Source: Sorex araneus (taxonomy: Eukaryota; Chordata; Mammalia; Eulipotyphla; Soricidae). Taken from it: a stretch of DNA of 64,000 nucleotides. This document shows, piece by piece, positions 10,415 to 21,814 of this stretch (position 1 is the first letter of the stretch; each line of letters opens with the position of its first letter). Both the position numbers and the translations under genes were made by a program. Where the stretch lies: the NCBI RefSeq assembly GCF_027595985.1, contig NC_073306.1, positions 160,414,197-160,478,196 of the forward strand, given 5' to 3'. The notes beneath the pieces are model-generated. The model saw only the letters and a program-made list of their open reading frames with translations. It did not search any database and was not told where the DNA came from.

Positions 10415-11100
10415 CCGCCCCATACTGGTCTCTCATTATTGTTCACCTAGACTATCATAAACTGTCTTCACTGGTCCACAAGAGTCTATTCTTTCCCTGC
10501 TACAGATAGGGTGATCTCTTTAAAACATAAGCTGGGATTTGTTGTTCCCTTATTTTTATTATTGCGCTCTTGTTTAGAATACTTCAATGCTTCCCTTGGT
10601 GTTCAAGATATAATGTGTGAGCCTCTTAGCTCACAAATGTTCACCACACTCTGCCATATTGTTCTTTCCAATGTTCTTCAAGAATTCAGTGTTCATTGCT
10701 CAATGAGCTGTGCATGTGACTTCATGGTAAAGTTTATGCCTTGTATGCATGCATTTCTGGGTTCAATCTGGCATATTCATTGACTGCTTGAAAACTCTTT
10801 TCCAAAGTCTTTGTACTTCAGGCTTTCTTTCAGGTGATGTTGCTACCTCAGAAAGTGCTTTCAGCGGGCTGGAGCGATAGCACAGTGGGTAGAGCATTTG
10901 CCTTGCATGCGGCCAACCCGGGTTCGATTCCCAGCATCCCATATGGTCCCCTGAGCAGGCCAGAAGTAATTCCTGAGTGCAGAGCCAGGAGTAACCCCTG
11001 TGCATTGCCGTGACCTAAAAAGCAAAAAAAAAAAAAAAAAATGCTTTCACTGATCTCCTTCTGAAAGCCCTGCCCACATCAAAATGCTACTTTTTTCACC
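10415..11100 (+). mobile_element. ancient LINE, L2-like, interrupted by SINE-A
   Basis: The sequence follows the familiar ancient LINE pattern: gggtgatctctttaaaacat, then tacttcaatgcttccc, then actcttttccaaagtcttt and aggtgatgttgctacctcag, resuming after the SINE with ctgatctccttctgaaagcc. The apparent 3' end of the same element is at 12150-12285. Confidence 0.5.
10864..11041 (+). mobile_element. SINE-A
   Basis: Full-length young copy with poly(A). TSD tgctttca at 10856-10863 and 11042-11049. A short internal deletion removes part of the gagcaccgcc segment. Confidence 0.9.
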
Positions 11101-11146
11101 ACATTTGATTTTCCTTTAAATACATATATCTCTCAGCTATTTTTTT

Positions 11147-11812
11147 CAGTCTCCTGCCCCTGCACCTGGCTGTCTTCATGGGGGGGTGGGGAGGCTTCAG
11201 AGGGGGGCGGATTAAGTTTTCCTCCTTGCCCCAAGCAGAGTTCCAGCAGCCAAAGACCTCCAGAGCCCAGCCACAGCCATGCTCAAGGCCCCTCTCCAAA
11301 TGTTCAGATGAGCCTCACGCATGAAGGAACCAGCAGAGGAACCCAGGTATGTGGGACCTGGAGCTGAGATCTCCAAGTCTTCTCAGATCAGGACTGGGCC
11401 TCCTGCACCCAGATCCCCCTTTCTCCAGTAGCTAGTCAGTCACATCCCCAAACTGCCCCTGGCACCATGTAATCCCATCAACAGCCAAGAGCCAGAGACT
11501 ATAAAACAAAGCTCCCAGAAGGGACCTCTTATTGTCTAGTTCTCCCTCTCGGAGAACCCAGCAAGCTACCAAGAGTATCCTACCAGCACCGCAGAGCCTG
11601 GCAAGCTCCCCATGGCATATTCAATATGCAAAAACAGTAACAATGATGGGTTTCATTCCCCTGACCCTGAAAGAGCCTCCAATGCAACACCATTGGGAAG
11701 GACGAGTAAAGAGAGGCTGCTAAAATCTCAGGGCTAGGATGAATGAAGATGTTACTGGCACCCACTCAAGCAAATCGATGAACAATGGGATGACAGTAAT
11801 ACAGTGATAATA
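11147..11812 (+). mobile_element. RTE-C composite retroposon, full length
   Basis: It starts at cagtctcctgcccctgcacc, contains the internal gaccctgaaagagcctccaa segment, and ends with the RTE terminus (actcaagcaaatcgatgaac) and a tail of tacagtgata type. About 666 bp. It splits the ancient L2-like LINE. Confidence 0.85.
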
Positions 11813-11819
11813 GTTTTTT

Positions 11820-12010
11820 ATTTAATTTTATTTTTATAAATTAGTTGACAATATTTTATTACATTTAATATTCAAACACCAATCCCACCACTAGTACACC
11901 TTCCCACCACCATATATTGGATGTTTCCATCCCGAATACCAATTCCTGCCCCAAGCAGAACCAAAATAATTTATTTTGTATTGTTCGTTATGAATAAACC
12001 ACTGAAAATG
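11820..12010 (-). mobile_element. family E, old L1-3'-end-like element
   Basis: A T-rich start is followed by ttcaaacaccaatcccacca and ccttcccaccaccat, resembling the complement of an L1 3' UTR but more diverged. A second copy lies at 13055-13270; both contain a shared taataatttatt-like stretch. Confidence 0.55.
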
Positions 12011-12149
12011 CTCCATAAAAACTTTCTTTAGGGGAGAGTGTGAAGATTGGTGTGTTTTACCTAGGAGCCATTAAGCCCTTCTATAAGAGATTACTAATAT
12101 GTTTTTAAGAATTGAGCTTTGTGCTTATAAGCTATATTAGTTTTTGTCT

Positions 12150-12285
12150 GATTGTCATACCAGGAAATTCTCTTGAAAGGCAAACATATTTCTTATTTAC
12201 TGCTCTATTCTTAGTACCTAGAACACCAAGGATCATAACAGGTGTTCAAGGCATAATTGTTGAGTGAATCACTGGAAGTTGTCTC
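12150..12285 (+). mobile_element. 3' end of the ancient L2-like LINE
   Basis: Matches the typical L2 terminus: tctattcttagtacctagaac, then aacaggtgttcaaggcataa and ttgttgagtgaatcac. It probably belongs to the element that starts at 10415. Confidence 0.55.
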
Positions 12286-12489
12286 AGAGTAGTTTCTATC
12301 GATTGCCAACCCCAAAAGACAGGAGGTCTGTGATTTTGGGACTTAAATTATACACATTCCATATTAGGATCCCCGGGATCAAAGTCCCAGTTGGAGATGA
12401 CCATGCAAAGAGTTTACCAGCTTCTGTGAGAGACTGAGATGAAGGCAGGACTGGTCAGTGGCAGAGGGAGAGCTGTGAGGCTGTCTGTT

Positions 12490-12626
12490 TCTGTGTGGTC
12501 ACATTTAGTTGTGCTCAGAGGCTACCAGGGTCACACGCAGCCTGGCAGAGAGGCACGTGGTGCCAGGGATCAAACCCACCTGGAAGGGATCTACGCTACC
12601 GCATGCAGCATATTCCCAGCCCCATG
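12490..12626 (-). mobile_element. SINE-A, old copy
   Basis: Complement of box B is visible (gggatcaaacccacctgg), with ccgcatgcagcatattcccagcc marking the degraded head. Confidence 0.5.
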
Positions 12627-13054
12627 TTGCTGACAGAGCAGGTGCCTCCAGCTGTCCTACTGGAGTTTAGATGACAAGTTGACCCTTTGAGTCTGTGTTA
12701 AGTTGGGGCAAGGCGAAGAGGCAGCCCCCTTAGCTGATACACTACATACAGACAGCTGGGAGGGAGCTGCCAATAGCTGAGGTGTAAATCCTTCACATCT
12801 GAGTGGCACAGCAAAACTTCTTTCAAAAATAGGAAGACATGGCTTAATAACGGCCATGCCAGGAAGTCAACACTCTTGACCTAGTGACCTTATGACCTGG
12901 CATCTACTTTCTGACTGGCAACCATGTGTTTCTCCAGGAACTGGTTCTTCTGTTGCCAGATCCAAAGCCCTAATAGTGTGAGCACAAAGAAAATGTACTC
13001 GTCTCCTTCATGAGCTCACATAACTAGGTCCATGGCTGGACACGCATACAACTA
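12627..13054. other. unique intergenic DNA
   Basis: No feature seen. Confidence 0.45.
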
Positions 13055-13270
13055 GATGCCAGTTTATTTCCAAAGAGTTGCTCACAGTAATTGATTACAT
13101 TTCATATTTCAGCAGCAATCCCACCACCATTACACCTTCCCACCACCTTTCTTTTGAGTTTTACCACCACCACCCAAGCCTTCCCCAAAGGCAGATGCTA
13201 AATAATTTATTCTGGATTGTTTGTTCTGAACAATTATGCCATTTTTTCCCACAATGCACAATATAACTTA
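13055..13270 (-). mobile_element. family E, second copy
   Basis: Aligns by eye to 11850-12010: atttcatatttcagcagcaa, then tcccaccaccattacacctt and ctaaataatttattctggat. It is a repeat, but its family is unknown to me. Confidence 0.5.
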
Positions 13271-13547
13271 CATTAAAACATCTAAAGTTATAAAGGCTTA
13301 TCTATTCTTTCTAAGGTAACCTACACAACAGCTTGCTAGGTTGTTTCTTCCTACAGAATTCTAGGAGCACCTGTCCACATGGCAGGCAGTGTGAATGGTT
13401 TGCTCCTCACCCTGCAACTATGTAGTGACTACTTATTCGAAGGGATGAGGAGGGATAATCACAGTAAGTTGTTTATTGAATACAGAACCAAGGTAAGGAA
13501 AGTTTACAAGTAGATATCACATACATTATATGATATCTGCTGGCTAA

Positions 13548-13691
13548 GCACTGTAGCACTGTAGCACTGTCATCCCGTTGTTCATTGATTTTCTCGATCG
13601 ATTTTCTTGATCGGGCACCAGTAATGTCTCCATTGTGAGACTTGTTGTTACTGTTTTTGGCATATCGAATACGCCATGGGTAGCTTGCCAG
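13548..13691 (-). mobile_element. SINE-B, 5' truncated
   Basis: Contains the RTE terminus, three gtagcact tail units at 13552-13573, and the body up to gccatgggtagcttgccag. The tRNA head is absent. A small internal duplication (ttctcgatcgat) occurs near 13592-13610. Confidence 0.85.
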
Positions 13692-13961
13692 AACTTATAA
13701 ATAAAAATTCCCTTTAATCAGACTTATTACCAGGAAAAGGGAGCTCATTTTGAGGACAAAATCATTGCCGCTCTGCATCTTTTTTTTAAAAAAAGCTAAA
13801 TAACTAAAATAAGCTAAACTTCCCCCCCCCCATATTGTTCCAATAAGGCTTAAAAATATTTTTGCACTTTTCAAAAAGCAGTGACTAGCATATGCCAGAA
13901 TATACTCTCTTTTTTATGATCCTTTCTTGTGTTAATCCAAGTAGTGAGAATGCAAGAAAAG

Positions 13962-14784
13962 ACACACACGTACGAATTTCGGACCCGAGCAACTTGCTGC
14001 AGAGATGGCTTTGGACTTTGCAATACTCCAAAGGGGCCGAGCCACTCCAGAGGGGAACAGGTGCCGTCCCTCTGCCTGCCCCCTGGGAATCCTGGTGGCC
14101 TCCATCTTCTAGAACTCAGCGAAAGCTCCAGGTATGTGGTGTCAGTGGCAACAAACACCAAGCCTCATGGGACAGGGGAGGAGTCAGCCCTTCCCCCTCC
14201 CCTCCACCCCTATGAGACTCTGAGATGACGTCCACATATGGCCACCGTCTACTTAAGCTCCAACATGGTGATGATCCAGAGACACACACACACAAATCTC
14301 AGACCTAGCAACTTGCTGCGGAGATCTCTCCAGATCCTAATTATTAAAATTTTAGAATTCCTAGAGTACTCGGCTGCCCTGGCGGCCACACAACATTACA
14401 TTATATCCATAACAAGCAATACAAAGCAAATTGTCTAGCATTGCCTTTTCAGCAGGTATGAGTGGTGGTGGGACTGCTGTCGAAATAATGAATGTAACCA
14501 AAGTAGAGAGGGAGAGTATTGTGCAAATTGTCTGCCAGACAGGCAGGGGAAGGTGTGGAATGGTGGGGTTGGAGGTATACTGGGGATTTTGGTGATGGAA
14601 AACGTGCACTCGTGAAGGGATGGGTGTTTGATGATTGTATGATTGAAGCTCAAATATGAAAGCTTTGTTACTGTACCTCATGGTGAATCAACAAAAAAGG
14701 GAAAAAATAAAATAAAATAAAATAAAATAAAAGAGTTTTCATATAAAAAATAATAAGTAAAAGTACTTTTGCAGCCATAAAAAA
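13962..14784 (+). mobile_element. L1-D non-autonomous element with 3' transduced segment
   Basis: An 823-bp insertion flanked by the 12-bp TSD atgcaagaaaag at 13950-13961 and 14785-14796. The body is GC-rich, contains a near-duplicate (gcaacttgctgc at about 13989 and 14309), and has no ORF2. From about 14440 it becomes L1 3' UTR (gtctgccagacaggcagggg, aatatgaaagctttgttact). The (AAAAT)n tail at 14705-14731 is followed by about 45 bp of unrelated DNA and a second short A-run before the TSD, which is the pattern of a 3' transduction. Confidence 0.75.
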
Positions 14785-14892
14785 ATGCAAGAAAAGTTTG
14801 CATTTAGCTTGGTGAAAGGAAACTCTAGCTCAAAGTTGGACAGATATTAGTTCAAGTTCCATCTGTCAATTGGCAGCTCTGTGATCTGGAGC

Positions 14893-15078
14893 AGTTATTT
14901 TGCTTTGTTTTGTTTTCTGGGGGGGAAGAGTGACACCTGGCAGTGCTCAGGGCTTACTCCAGGCTCTGCACTCAGGGATCAGTCCTGGCAGGCTCAGGGG
15001 GCTATATGGGATGCCAGGGATCAAACCCAGATTGGTTGTGTGTGAGCCAGCACCCTGTCTCTTGTACTAGCCAGCCTA
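14893..15078 (-). mobile_element. SINE-A, old copy
   Basis: The plus strand shows a tttgttttgttttctggg start, gtgctcagggcttactccag and gggatcaaacccagattgg (box B complement). Confidence 0.7.
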
Positions 15079-15079
15079 G

Positions 15080-15460
15080 GTTTTTAACTGTAGGTCAATA
15101 AACCAATGTCGACATGCAGAAATTTTCTGCCAGTTCCTCAGAAAGTTATTGCTGCTTCTCTACTAAGACAGTGATAAAAGCCAAGCAGAAAACCGATGGG
15201 TGTCAGTGTACTGCGCTGTCTCTGGATCACTGCTACGGCCACACAGAGATCTATATTCCCCGAAGCAGCCGCAGCAGACTTTGCACTATCGTTATTCGAA
15301 TGAAATATTGCTTTCTTTCCAGTGCTACATGTTCTCTTATTAGAATTTTTGTTTGCCTCTCCATTTATGGTTACTATCTTGCATTTAAATAAGAGAATTT
15401 TTATTTTATGATCATCTGTTTTAAAAACGATACACAAGACATTACAACCAATAATGGTTT
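15080..15460. other. unique DNA, possible conserved non-coding block
   Basis: Repeat-free and more complex in base composition than its neighbours, with several CpGs (15230-15300). Open frames exist on both strands but lack splice context or a recognisable product. Confidence 0.35.
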
Positions 15461-15461
15461 G

Positions 15462-15652
15462 AGGTCCAGGAGATCGTAAACTCTAAGCAAAGCGCTTGCT
15501 CTGGATCTCGCCTACCCGGCTTTAGTCCCCAGCACCACATATGGTCTTCCAAGCACTGCCAGGAGTGATCCCTGAGCACAAAGTCAGGAGTAATCCCTGA
15601 GCTCCAACAGGTGTGGCTCAAAACTCAAAAAAAAAAAATAATAAAATAAATA
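15462..15652 (+). mobile_element. SINE-A, older copy
   Basis: tccaggagatcgtaaactct head, ccagcaccacatatggtctt body, gtgtggctcaaaactc end and an A-rich tail at 15628-15652. Confidence 0.7.
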
Positions 15653-15729
15653 ATATTATTTCTGCCTAGTGGACCAGGAAATGTCCTTCTGATTTTCACC
15701 AGTTTTCAGGTGTGAAAATATTAAAAGTT

Positions 15730-15860
15730 AAAAGGGCTGAGCTCATGATTTGCATGCTGGGTTCAAACCTTGGCACTCCAGAGTTCCTGAGCACCGCAAG
15801 GAATGAGCCCTGAGCACTCAGTAACACTGAGTGTTGCCCCAAAATCAAATCAAATAAATG
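15730..15860 (+). mobile_element. SINE-A, old fragment
   Basis: 5' truncated: starts near ggctgagctcatgatttgca, then gttcctgagcaccgcaagg, ending gagtgttgccccaaaatc with an A-rich tail. Confidence 0.55.
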
Positions 15861-16247
15861 AACTAAATAGAATAGGACAATTTCATGGTCCTCTAATCTT
15901 CAGTTTCCTCATCTGTCAATACAATAACAAATAATTCATCATGTAGCTTTGATGATGAAATAAAATTACATGAAGCTATGCATGAAATAACTCAGCATCT
16001 AGATTATTTGTTCAAAAATGTTAAGTTCTACTGAGTAAAATCAGAGATTGGCATATTTTTAATGTAAAGATTGAGTTGATTCTAAGGGCTGATATCTCTT
16101 GTCCAGCTAATTAACTCTGTTGTACAGAACATACAGCGGTAAAAACTATGTAAATAAATGAATAATATGTAGATGAACATTGCATCACTACACTTTTGAT
16201 GACAAATTGCTTTACTCTTCTCATGCCACAAAGCATCAGAGTAGGAA

Positions 16248-16250
<3 letters not shown>
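15861..16250. other. unique AT-rich DNA
   Basis: No feature seen. Confidence 0.45.

Positions 16251-16289
<39 letters not shown>
16251..16289. repeat. (TA)n microsatellite, expanded SINE-B tail
   Basis: About 19 TA units directly abut the 3' end of the SINE-B that follows, where its tandem tail belongs. The microsatellite probably grew from that tail. Confidence 0.8.
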
Positions 16290-16292
<3 letters not shown>

Positions 16293-16526
16293 ACTGTCAT
16301 CCCATTGCTCATCGATTTGCTCAAGCAGGCACCAGTAACGTCTCCATCGTGAGACTTGTTACTGGTTTTGGCATATCGAATACGCCACAGGTAGCTTGCC
16401 AGGCTCTGCCGTGCGGGCGAGATACTCTCGGTAGCTTGCCGGGCTCCCTGGAAGGGGTGGAGGAATCAAACCCGGGTCGGCCACGTGCAAGGCAAACGCC
16501 CTACCGCTGTGCTATTGGTCCAGTCC
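16290..16526 (-). mobile_element. SINE-B, full length
   Basis: Complete from the RTE terminus (16300) through ctgccgtgcgggcgagatac to box B (aaacccgggtcggcc) and the head at 16526. Confidence 0.9.
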
Positions 16527-17184
16527 AATTGCACCACTACATCCCATTTAAACTTTACTCAGAAGACAAGTGGACTGGATTTGACCTGAGGCTGGAGCTT
16601 GCCAGTACCTGGAGAGGAAGGGCTGATTGATTTCATAACACCAAGTACATACTGTTTAAGTACTGATTTCCCATCCTCTGTTGGTAGATCCTGGCATAGA
16701 CACTTAAGTATTCTCAAGTTCTATGAGATGACTTATTCTTCCTTCTTCCTCTATGAACAAGGAATTGTTCAGCTCCAAGGAAAGAAGTGACTTCTAACTC
16801 TACCTTTTCAAGTTCATGGCCTCAAATCCCCAGTGTTTCTCCAATGTCCTTATCAGATTTGAATGGCCACTTCACTATTTGAAATAGACTAATAGCTACT
16901 GCTTTGTTAGGCTTGTTATTTGGGCCACCAGGCACCCTTCTGTGTTCAGTGTTTTAATGCAGTCCCAGTTTTGCCAGCTGTGGATTTCAGCAACCAGTAG
17001 GTGGCATCCCCATTTAATATTGCTGAATTCTCAGCCTGTGGCAGCTCCTGCCAACAGGAGAAAAGATCCCTCTTCAGCCTCCCAAAATAGTTTTACATGT
17101 ATACTTATGGCAAAATAGTCACGAGCCCCCCCTAGAATTGTATACCAATGGCTTTTTATAAACATATTTGAAATGACCCTAGTG
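16527..17184. other. unique intergenic DNA
   Basis: No gene or repeat recognised. Confidence 0.45.
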
Positions 17185-17625
17185 GTTAAATTGTGGTCCC
17201 CACCCCTCCAAAACTCAAGGTGTGTCCATGTTCTTTTTAATTGCTGAAACCTGTGAATGTGATTTTATATGGAAAAGGTCTTTGCAGCTATACTTAAGTT
17301 AAATGCAGTGATCCTGGAATTCCCAGGTAAAAGTCTAAGTCCAAAGGCAAATGCCCTTAGAAAGGGTCAGTAAAGAGGGAGAAGAGAAGATTATGTGAAG
17401 ACGAAGGCAGAGGCAGGGGTGTCAGTCCCAAGGAAATCCTGGGCCCTCCGAAACTGGAGGCAAGAGGGTTCTCTTTCCTGAAGATTTTGGAGGGAACACA
17501 GCTTGCCATAACATTGACTTTTGAAGTTCTGGCTTCCAAAACTGAAAGAATATATAAACGTCTGTTGTTTCAAGCCATCACGTGTGTGGCAAATTTGTTA
17601 TGGGAGCCTTAAGGAAATAATACTC
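17185..17625 (+). mobile_element. ancient mammalian LTR, MaLR/MLT-like
   Basis: Follows a familiar ancient pattern: aacctgtgaatgtgatttta, then ggtctttgcagctatactta, tatgtgaagacgaaggcaga, and a 3' end gtctgttgtttcaagccatc. Related copies occur at 23393 (minus), 39345 (minus) and 44660 (plus). The exact family is uncertain. Confidence 0.6.
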
Positions 17626-17751
17626 AGCCCCAATAAAACTGAATCAAAGTTAAGTCAGATTGTTTGATAAAATCATGAAATTCCTACCTCAACCAGGCAA
17701 CATTTTCAGCCTACCAAACTATGTACAGTCCATGCATCTTTCACCTTGAAC

Positions 17752-18036
17752 ATGGATTGATGAGATTACATGGTGCTGGGGACATGTAGACTGCCAAGCT
17801 ACTGGAAACTGGGAGTCTGGGTGGAGGGGGCCCAGTCCTAATCTGAGCAGGCTTGGAGATCTCAGCCACGGGTACTTCATACCTGGGTTCCTCTGCAGTT
17901 CCTTCCTGGGTGAGGCTCATCCAAGTGTGTGGAGAGTGGCTTTGAGCATGCCTGTGGCTGGGCTCTGGAGATTTTCAGCTGCTGGGGTTCTGCTTGGGAC
18001 AGGGAGGGAAACTCAACCCGCCCCCCCCAAGGTACC
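17752..18036 (-). mobile_element. RTE-C, 5' module only
   Basis: Matches the 5' half of RTE-C (minus strand): cagggagggaaactcaaccc, cctgtggctgggctctggag. The RTE 3' half is missing, so either a deletion removed it or the 5' module also exists as an independent repeat. Confidence 0.7.
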
Positions 18037-19291
18037 CCAGAACCCTTGTCTTAATTTATTATGACCTTGCATAGGAACTCATTTGAGTATTCCAACCTGC
18101 ACTTGTATGTATCAAGTGGGTACCAGGCAGTCAAAGACTAGGTGTTGAACAGTCAAAAATGAATCAGTTGGAGTTGTTGTGATCTTGTCTAAAAATTCAA
18201 GATGTAGGAGACAGGGAGGGAATGAGAGGGTGATGTAACAAGTGAGATGCTCACATGGGTGGGCACCAGTGGAAGTGCCCGTTACCCAGAAGGCAGGAGG
18301 AGGAGGAGATAGAATCTGGGCTCAATTCTAAGCTGACTGAGGCCCAGGGCAAATGAATAAACAAGTAGCAAGTGATAACAAAGGTGTCTGGGAGATTGGC
18401 AGGTCTAGGTGTGACCAGATGGGGAGAATTATATCACTGAAGGCTAGAGAGGGCAAACAGGCATGGCCCCAGAGGTCCATGGCACTGCAGGGGTGATGCT
18501 AGTGTCCCAAGCCCCACCGGGCCCAAACAATACAGCATCCTTGGGCTCTTGGCTGAACCTGGCTGATTGGCAAAGAGTTCCCAGTGGAGTCCCTGGGCCT
18601 CCTGATTACTACTTGGGAGCACTAAAAACAAACAAATAAAGATAGAACAGGGATCTAGGGCAATTTCTCACTGGGGTTGGAGCTGAATAAACTCTGCCAC
18701 CTGCATGCAACTACCCCACCCCCACGTCACTGCTGAGTGTGGCCTTTGTGGCCTGTAGCTGCCCATCTCTGGCACAACACTGAAGTCTCAGGTCCACAGG
18801 AGTTAGAGTCAGGAGTGGCCCACAGTCTGAGCACAGCTGGGCTGCCTCCCTCTCCTCTACCAAAACAGAACAGTCCGATGTCCTGGGATCCAGCTCAAGT
18901 GACAGAGCTGGTTTCGAGCAGTGCACAGGTTTGACCCCAGTGGGCCACTAGTCACATGGGGTGTGTCTTACACACCAATACTAAACATAAATAAAGAAAT
19001 AGCGTGCCTCTGAAGGGTTTCACAACAGGGATTGAGCAATGGACTGTCTTGCTCGCTGGAAACGTCCCTCCGCTGTGGTATCTTTTGGGATCACAGGCCG
19101 GCCTAGCCAGGATGAGAGGCTGGCCCAGCCTCTTGCTCACTCAGACTTCAGGGGAAACTGGCAGAAGCAATAAGGTGAAGGGAGAGGAGATGAAAGTTTG
19201 CAGAGCTGGCTTTGAAGACTAGACACAGAGGAGGGAAGGAAAAAGAGTGTTCTCAGATTACTCTGCGGTTTTTGAATTTGTTAAAGATTAG
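18037..19291. other. unique intergenic DNA, about 1.25 kb
   Basis: GC content is slightly higher than the surrounding DNA. No exon with splice sites and no RNA gene recognised; weak SINE-like traces near 18660-18960 are below my threshold. Confidence 0.4.
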
Positions 19292-19470
19292 GGACTGTCT
19301 CAGGCTGAAAATAGAATACATCATGTAAGATGGTTGCCTTGCAGGAGTCCAACCTGGATTAGATTCCTGGCACTGTTTATTGTCCCTCTAGCATTCCCCA
19401 GCAGTGATCCTTGAGCACAGAGCCAAGAGTAAGCCTGAGTTTTGCTGGATGTGACCCAAAAACCCAGAGA
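19292..19470 (+). mobile_element. SINE-A, old copy seeding a microsatellite
   Basis: ggttgccttgcaggagtcca and attagattcctggcactg mark the head and box B; it ends at gctggatgtgacccaaaaac. Its A-rich tail runs straight into the GAAA/GGAA array. Confidence 0.6.
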
Positions 19471-19504
19471 AGAAAGGAGGGAGGGAAGGATGAGAAGTAG
19501 GAAC

Positions 19505-19508
19505 AGAG

Positions 19509-19559
<51 letters not shown>

Positions 19560-19560
19560 A

Positions 19561-19626
<66 letters not shown>

Positions 19627-19734
19627 AAGAAGGAAGGAAGGAAGGAAGGAAGGAAGGAAGGAAGGAAGGAAGGAAGGAAGGAAGGAAGGAAGGAAGGAAG
19701 GAAGGAAGGAAGGAAAGAAAGAGAGAGAGAAATA

Positions 19735-19818
<84 letters not shown>

Positions 19819-19893
19819 AGAAGGAAGGAAGGAAGGAAGGAAGGAAGGAAGGAAGGAAGGAAGGAAGGAAGGAAGGAAGGAAGGAAGGAAGGA

Positions 19894-19976
<83 letters not shown>

Positions 19977-20091
19977 GAGGGAAGGAAGGAAGGAAGGAAG
20001 GAAGGAAGGAAGGAAAGAAGGAAGGAAGGAAGGAAGGAAGGAAGGAAGGAAGGAAGGAAGGAAGGAAGGAAGGAAGAGGGGAAGGAAGCAA
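19505..20091. repeat. compound (GAAA)n/(GGAA)n microsatellite, about 590 bp
   Basis: Alternating blocks: GAAA 19508-19612, GAGA 19612-19628, GGAA 19629-19713, GAAA 19735-19818, GGAA 19820-19892, GAAA 19892-19975, GGAA 19980-20085. All blocks are purine on this strand. Long open frames across it are low-complexity artefacts. Confidence 0.97.
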
Positions 20092-21150
20092 GCAAGCAAG
20101 CTCTGTTTTTTATCCATCTTTGTCCCAGTTCAAAGACTTATACAAAAAGTCTTGAATTTGATTGTGGTTGAGTTAAATTTCCTAAGTTTCTCTTTAAAAC
20201 AGAGGTGCCAGATACTTTTCCTGGTTCTCCTGGATACCTTTTCCTTTCGAGTATATAAAGCTGTTAGGAGAGTAATTTACAGCCCTCAGAAGGATTGCCT
20301 GTTTTCGTTGTCTGCCCATTTAGCGCCTTCTTCCTGGATTAATGGCCTGGTGCATGAATCATGGCCACTACCAAAGCAGAATTAAGTGCTCACGGGAGAT
20401 TTCAGGAGAACCAACTCGGAGGCTGCTGGGAGGGAGCCCCAGGCAAAGGTCAGTCACGGTTGGAGCCTCCGCCGCACCCCAAACATGCCACAAACATAGA
20501 TATTCATAGAGTAGAAAGGCCCCTTGTTTGCATCTCTCTAGCTCCCGTCCCAGCAGGAAGTCCTCCTGCATTGCTGAGTGAGGCATTTTTAATGGTTCTG
20601 TAACTGAGTGAGCCAAGCTTAGTGCCCCTAAATTAATGGATGCCACTAGCAGCAGACTGGCTTCCTGGATTTATGCAAGAAGAGAAGAAAATCAGAAAAA
20701 AGTGGGACTGAAGCTCTGCAGGAGATGTACGGCAGCAACGCACAGACTCGTTCGAGGGAAGAGGTGATGGGGCCAGGCTGAGTTGAGATATGTTCGCAGT
20801 GATAATTTTACTGGGGTCTCTAATCACAGTTAGAATTTAGCTGATGTTTTGAGAGTGCTTTGTTGGTAAGATGGTTCATTCATGTTTCATACGTGGTACC
20901 ATGCTTAGCACCCCTGAGCTATCCAAGTATCAGTGTTTTCAAATGTCACTGATATAACCATTTCCAAATGCCCCCAGAGATTGCACTTTCCTGCATATTG
21001 ACCAGTGATGGAGGCATGTGAGTGAATGGACCAGAGGGAGACCAAGGTATCGGGAAAAGGCACAGAGACTCTTGGACCTCTGGTAGAGCCTCATGATTTT
21101 AGTAGTAGATGTAATTGGAAAACATTACAACAGGCTAAATTAAATCAAGA
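20092..21150. other. unique intergenic DNA
   Basis: No gene or young repeat recognised. A very old SINE trace may lie at 20845-20930. Confidence 0.4.
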
Positions 21151-21151
21151 T

Positions 21152-21315
21152 TAAGGCCGGAGAAGTAATACAAGGGTTAATGTTCTTGCCTTACATGTGG
21201 CTGTCCCAGGTATCACATGGTCCCCCCAGGCACTATGAGGAGGGCCCCTCAAACGTGGTGCTTAGAATAGCCTTCCAAATACGTCTGGGTGTAGCCCAAA
21301 CCCATCCCCCCCAAA
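21152..21315 (+). mobile_element. SINE-A, old copy
   Basis: aggccggagaagtaatacaa head, ttgccttacatgtggctgtc, and gtctgggtgtagcccaaac end. Confidence 0.6.
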
Positions 21316-21601
21316 TAAATAAGGGAGAGCATCAAATGCTATTCCCAATATTCAAAAGACCCCAAGAGATCATTCTGAATCTTCAGGGCCAATGAAGAGG
21401 TAAAAGGTAGTAGTAGGGATGTACGCAAGAATTTGGACCTTACTTGAATCACAGTCTCACAACTTACTAGCTGTTTCCTACTAATAAGTAGTGCTACTTT
21501 TATTCTCTCTGCTCCTTTTGTGTTCTTTAAGAAGAATTTAAGAAGAATTCTCCAAAAAATTAGAAAACAATTTTTAATCTGATATTAAAATATTTAAGTC
21601 T

Positions 21602-21768
21602 TGGGGCTAGGGAGATGATTCAGGAATGAGGTTCATACCTTCACAGGTTTGACCCCCACACCACATATCCCCCCAGAATCACCCCCTGGAAGACCACAGG
21701 GCCAGCAGCATCACATTCTTAAACACCCTTGAGACCCCTTGAAAGGAACCATGTCCCCAAAAAAGTAA
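21602..21768 (+). mobile_element. SINE-A, old copy
   Basis: ggggctagggagatgattca head and caggtttgacccccacacca (box B region), with an A-rich end near 21755. Confidence 0.6.
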
Positions 21769-21814
21769 CCTAAAATAATTTAAAGTTAGTTGGAAATGTT
21801 TTCTCCTTTTTCTT

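Noticed and set aside
13892..14228. Overlapping open frames of about 100 codons as a possible gene
   Set aside because: They lie in the GC-rich body of an L1-D retroposon bounded by a TSD; no splice sites or homology.
15114..15437. Protein-coding exon in open frames on both strands
   Set aside because: No convincing acceptor/donor pair, no recognised domain; left as possible conserved non-coding DNA.
19321..20117. Long open frames (up to 256 codons) across the GAAA/GGAA array
   Set aside because: They are pure tetranucleotide translation (Phe-Leu-Ser or Glu-Arg-Lys runs) with no stop codons possible, so length has no meaning.
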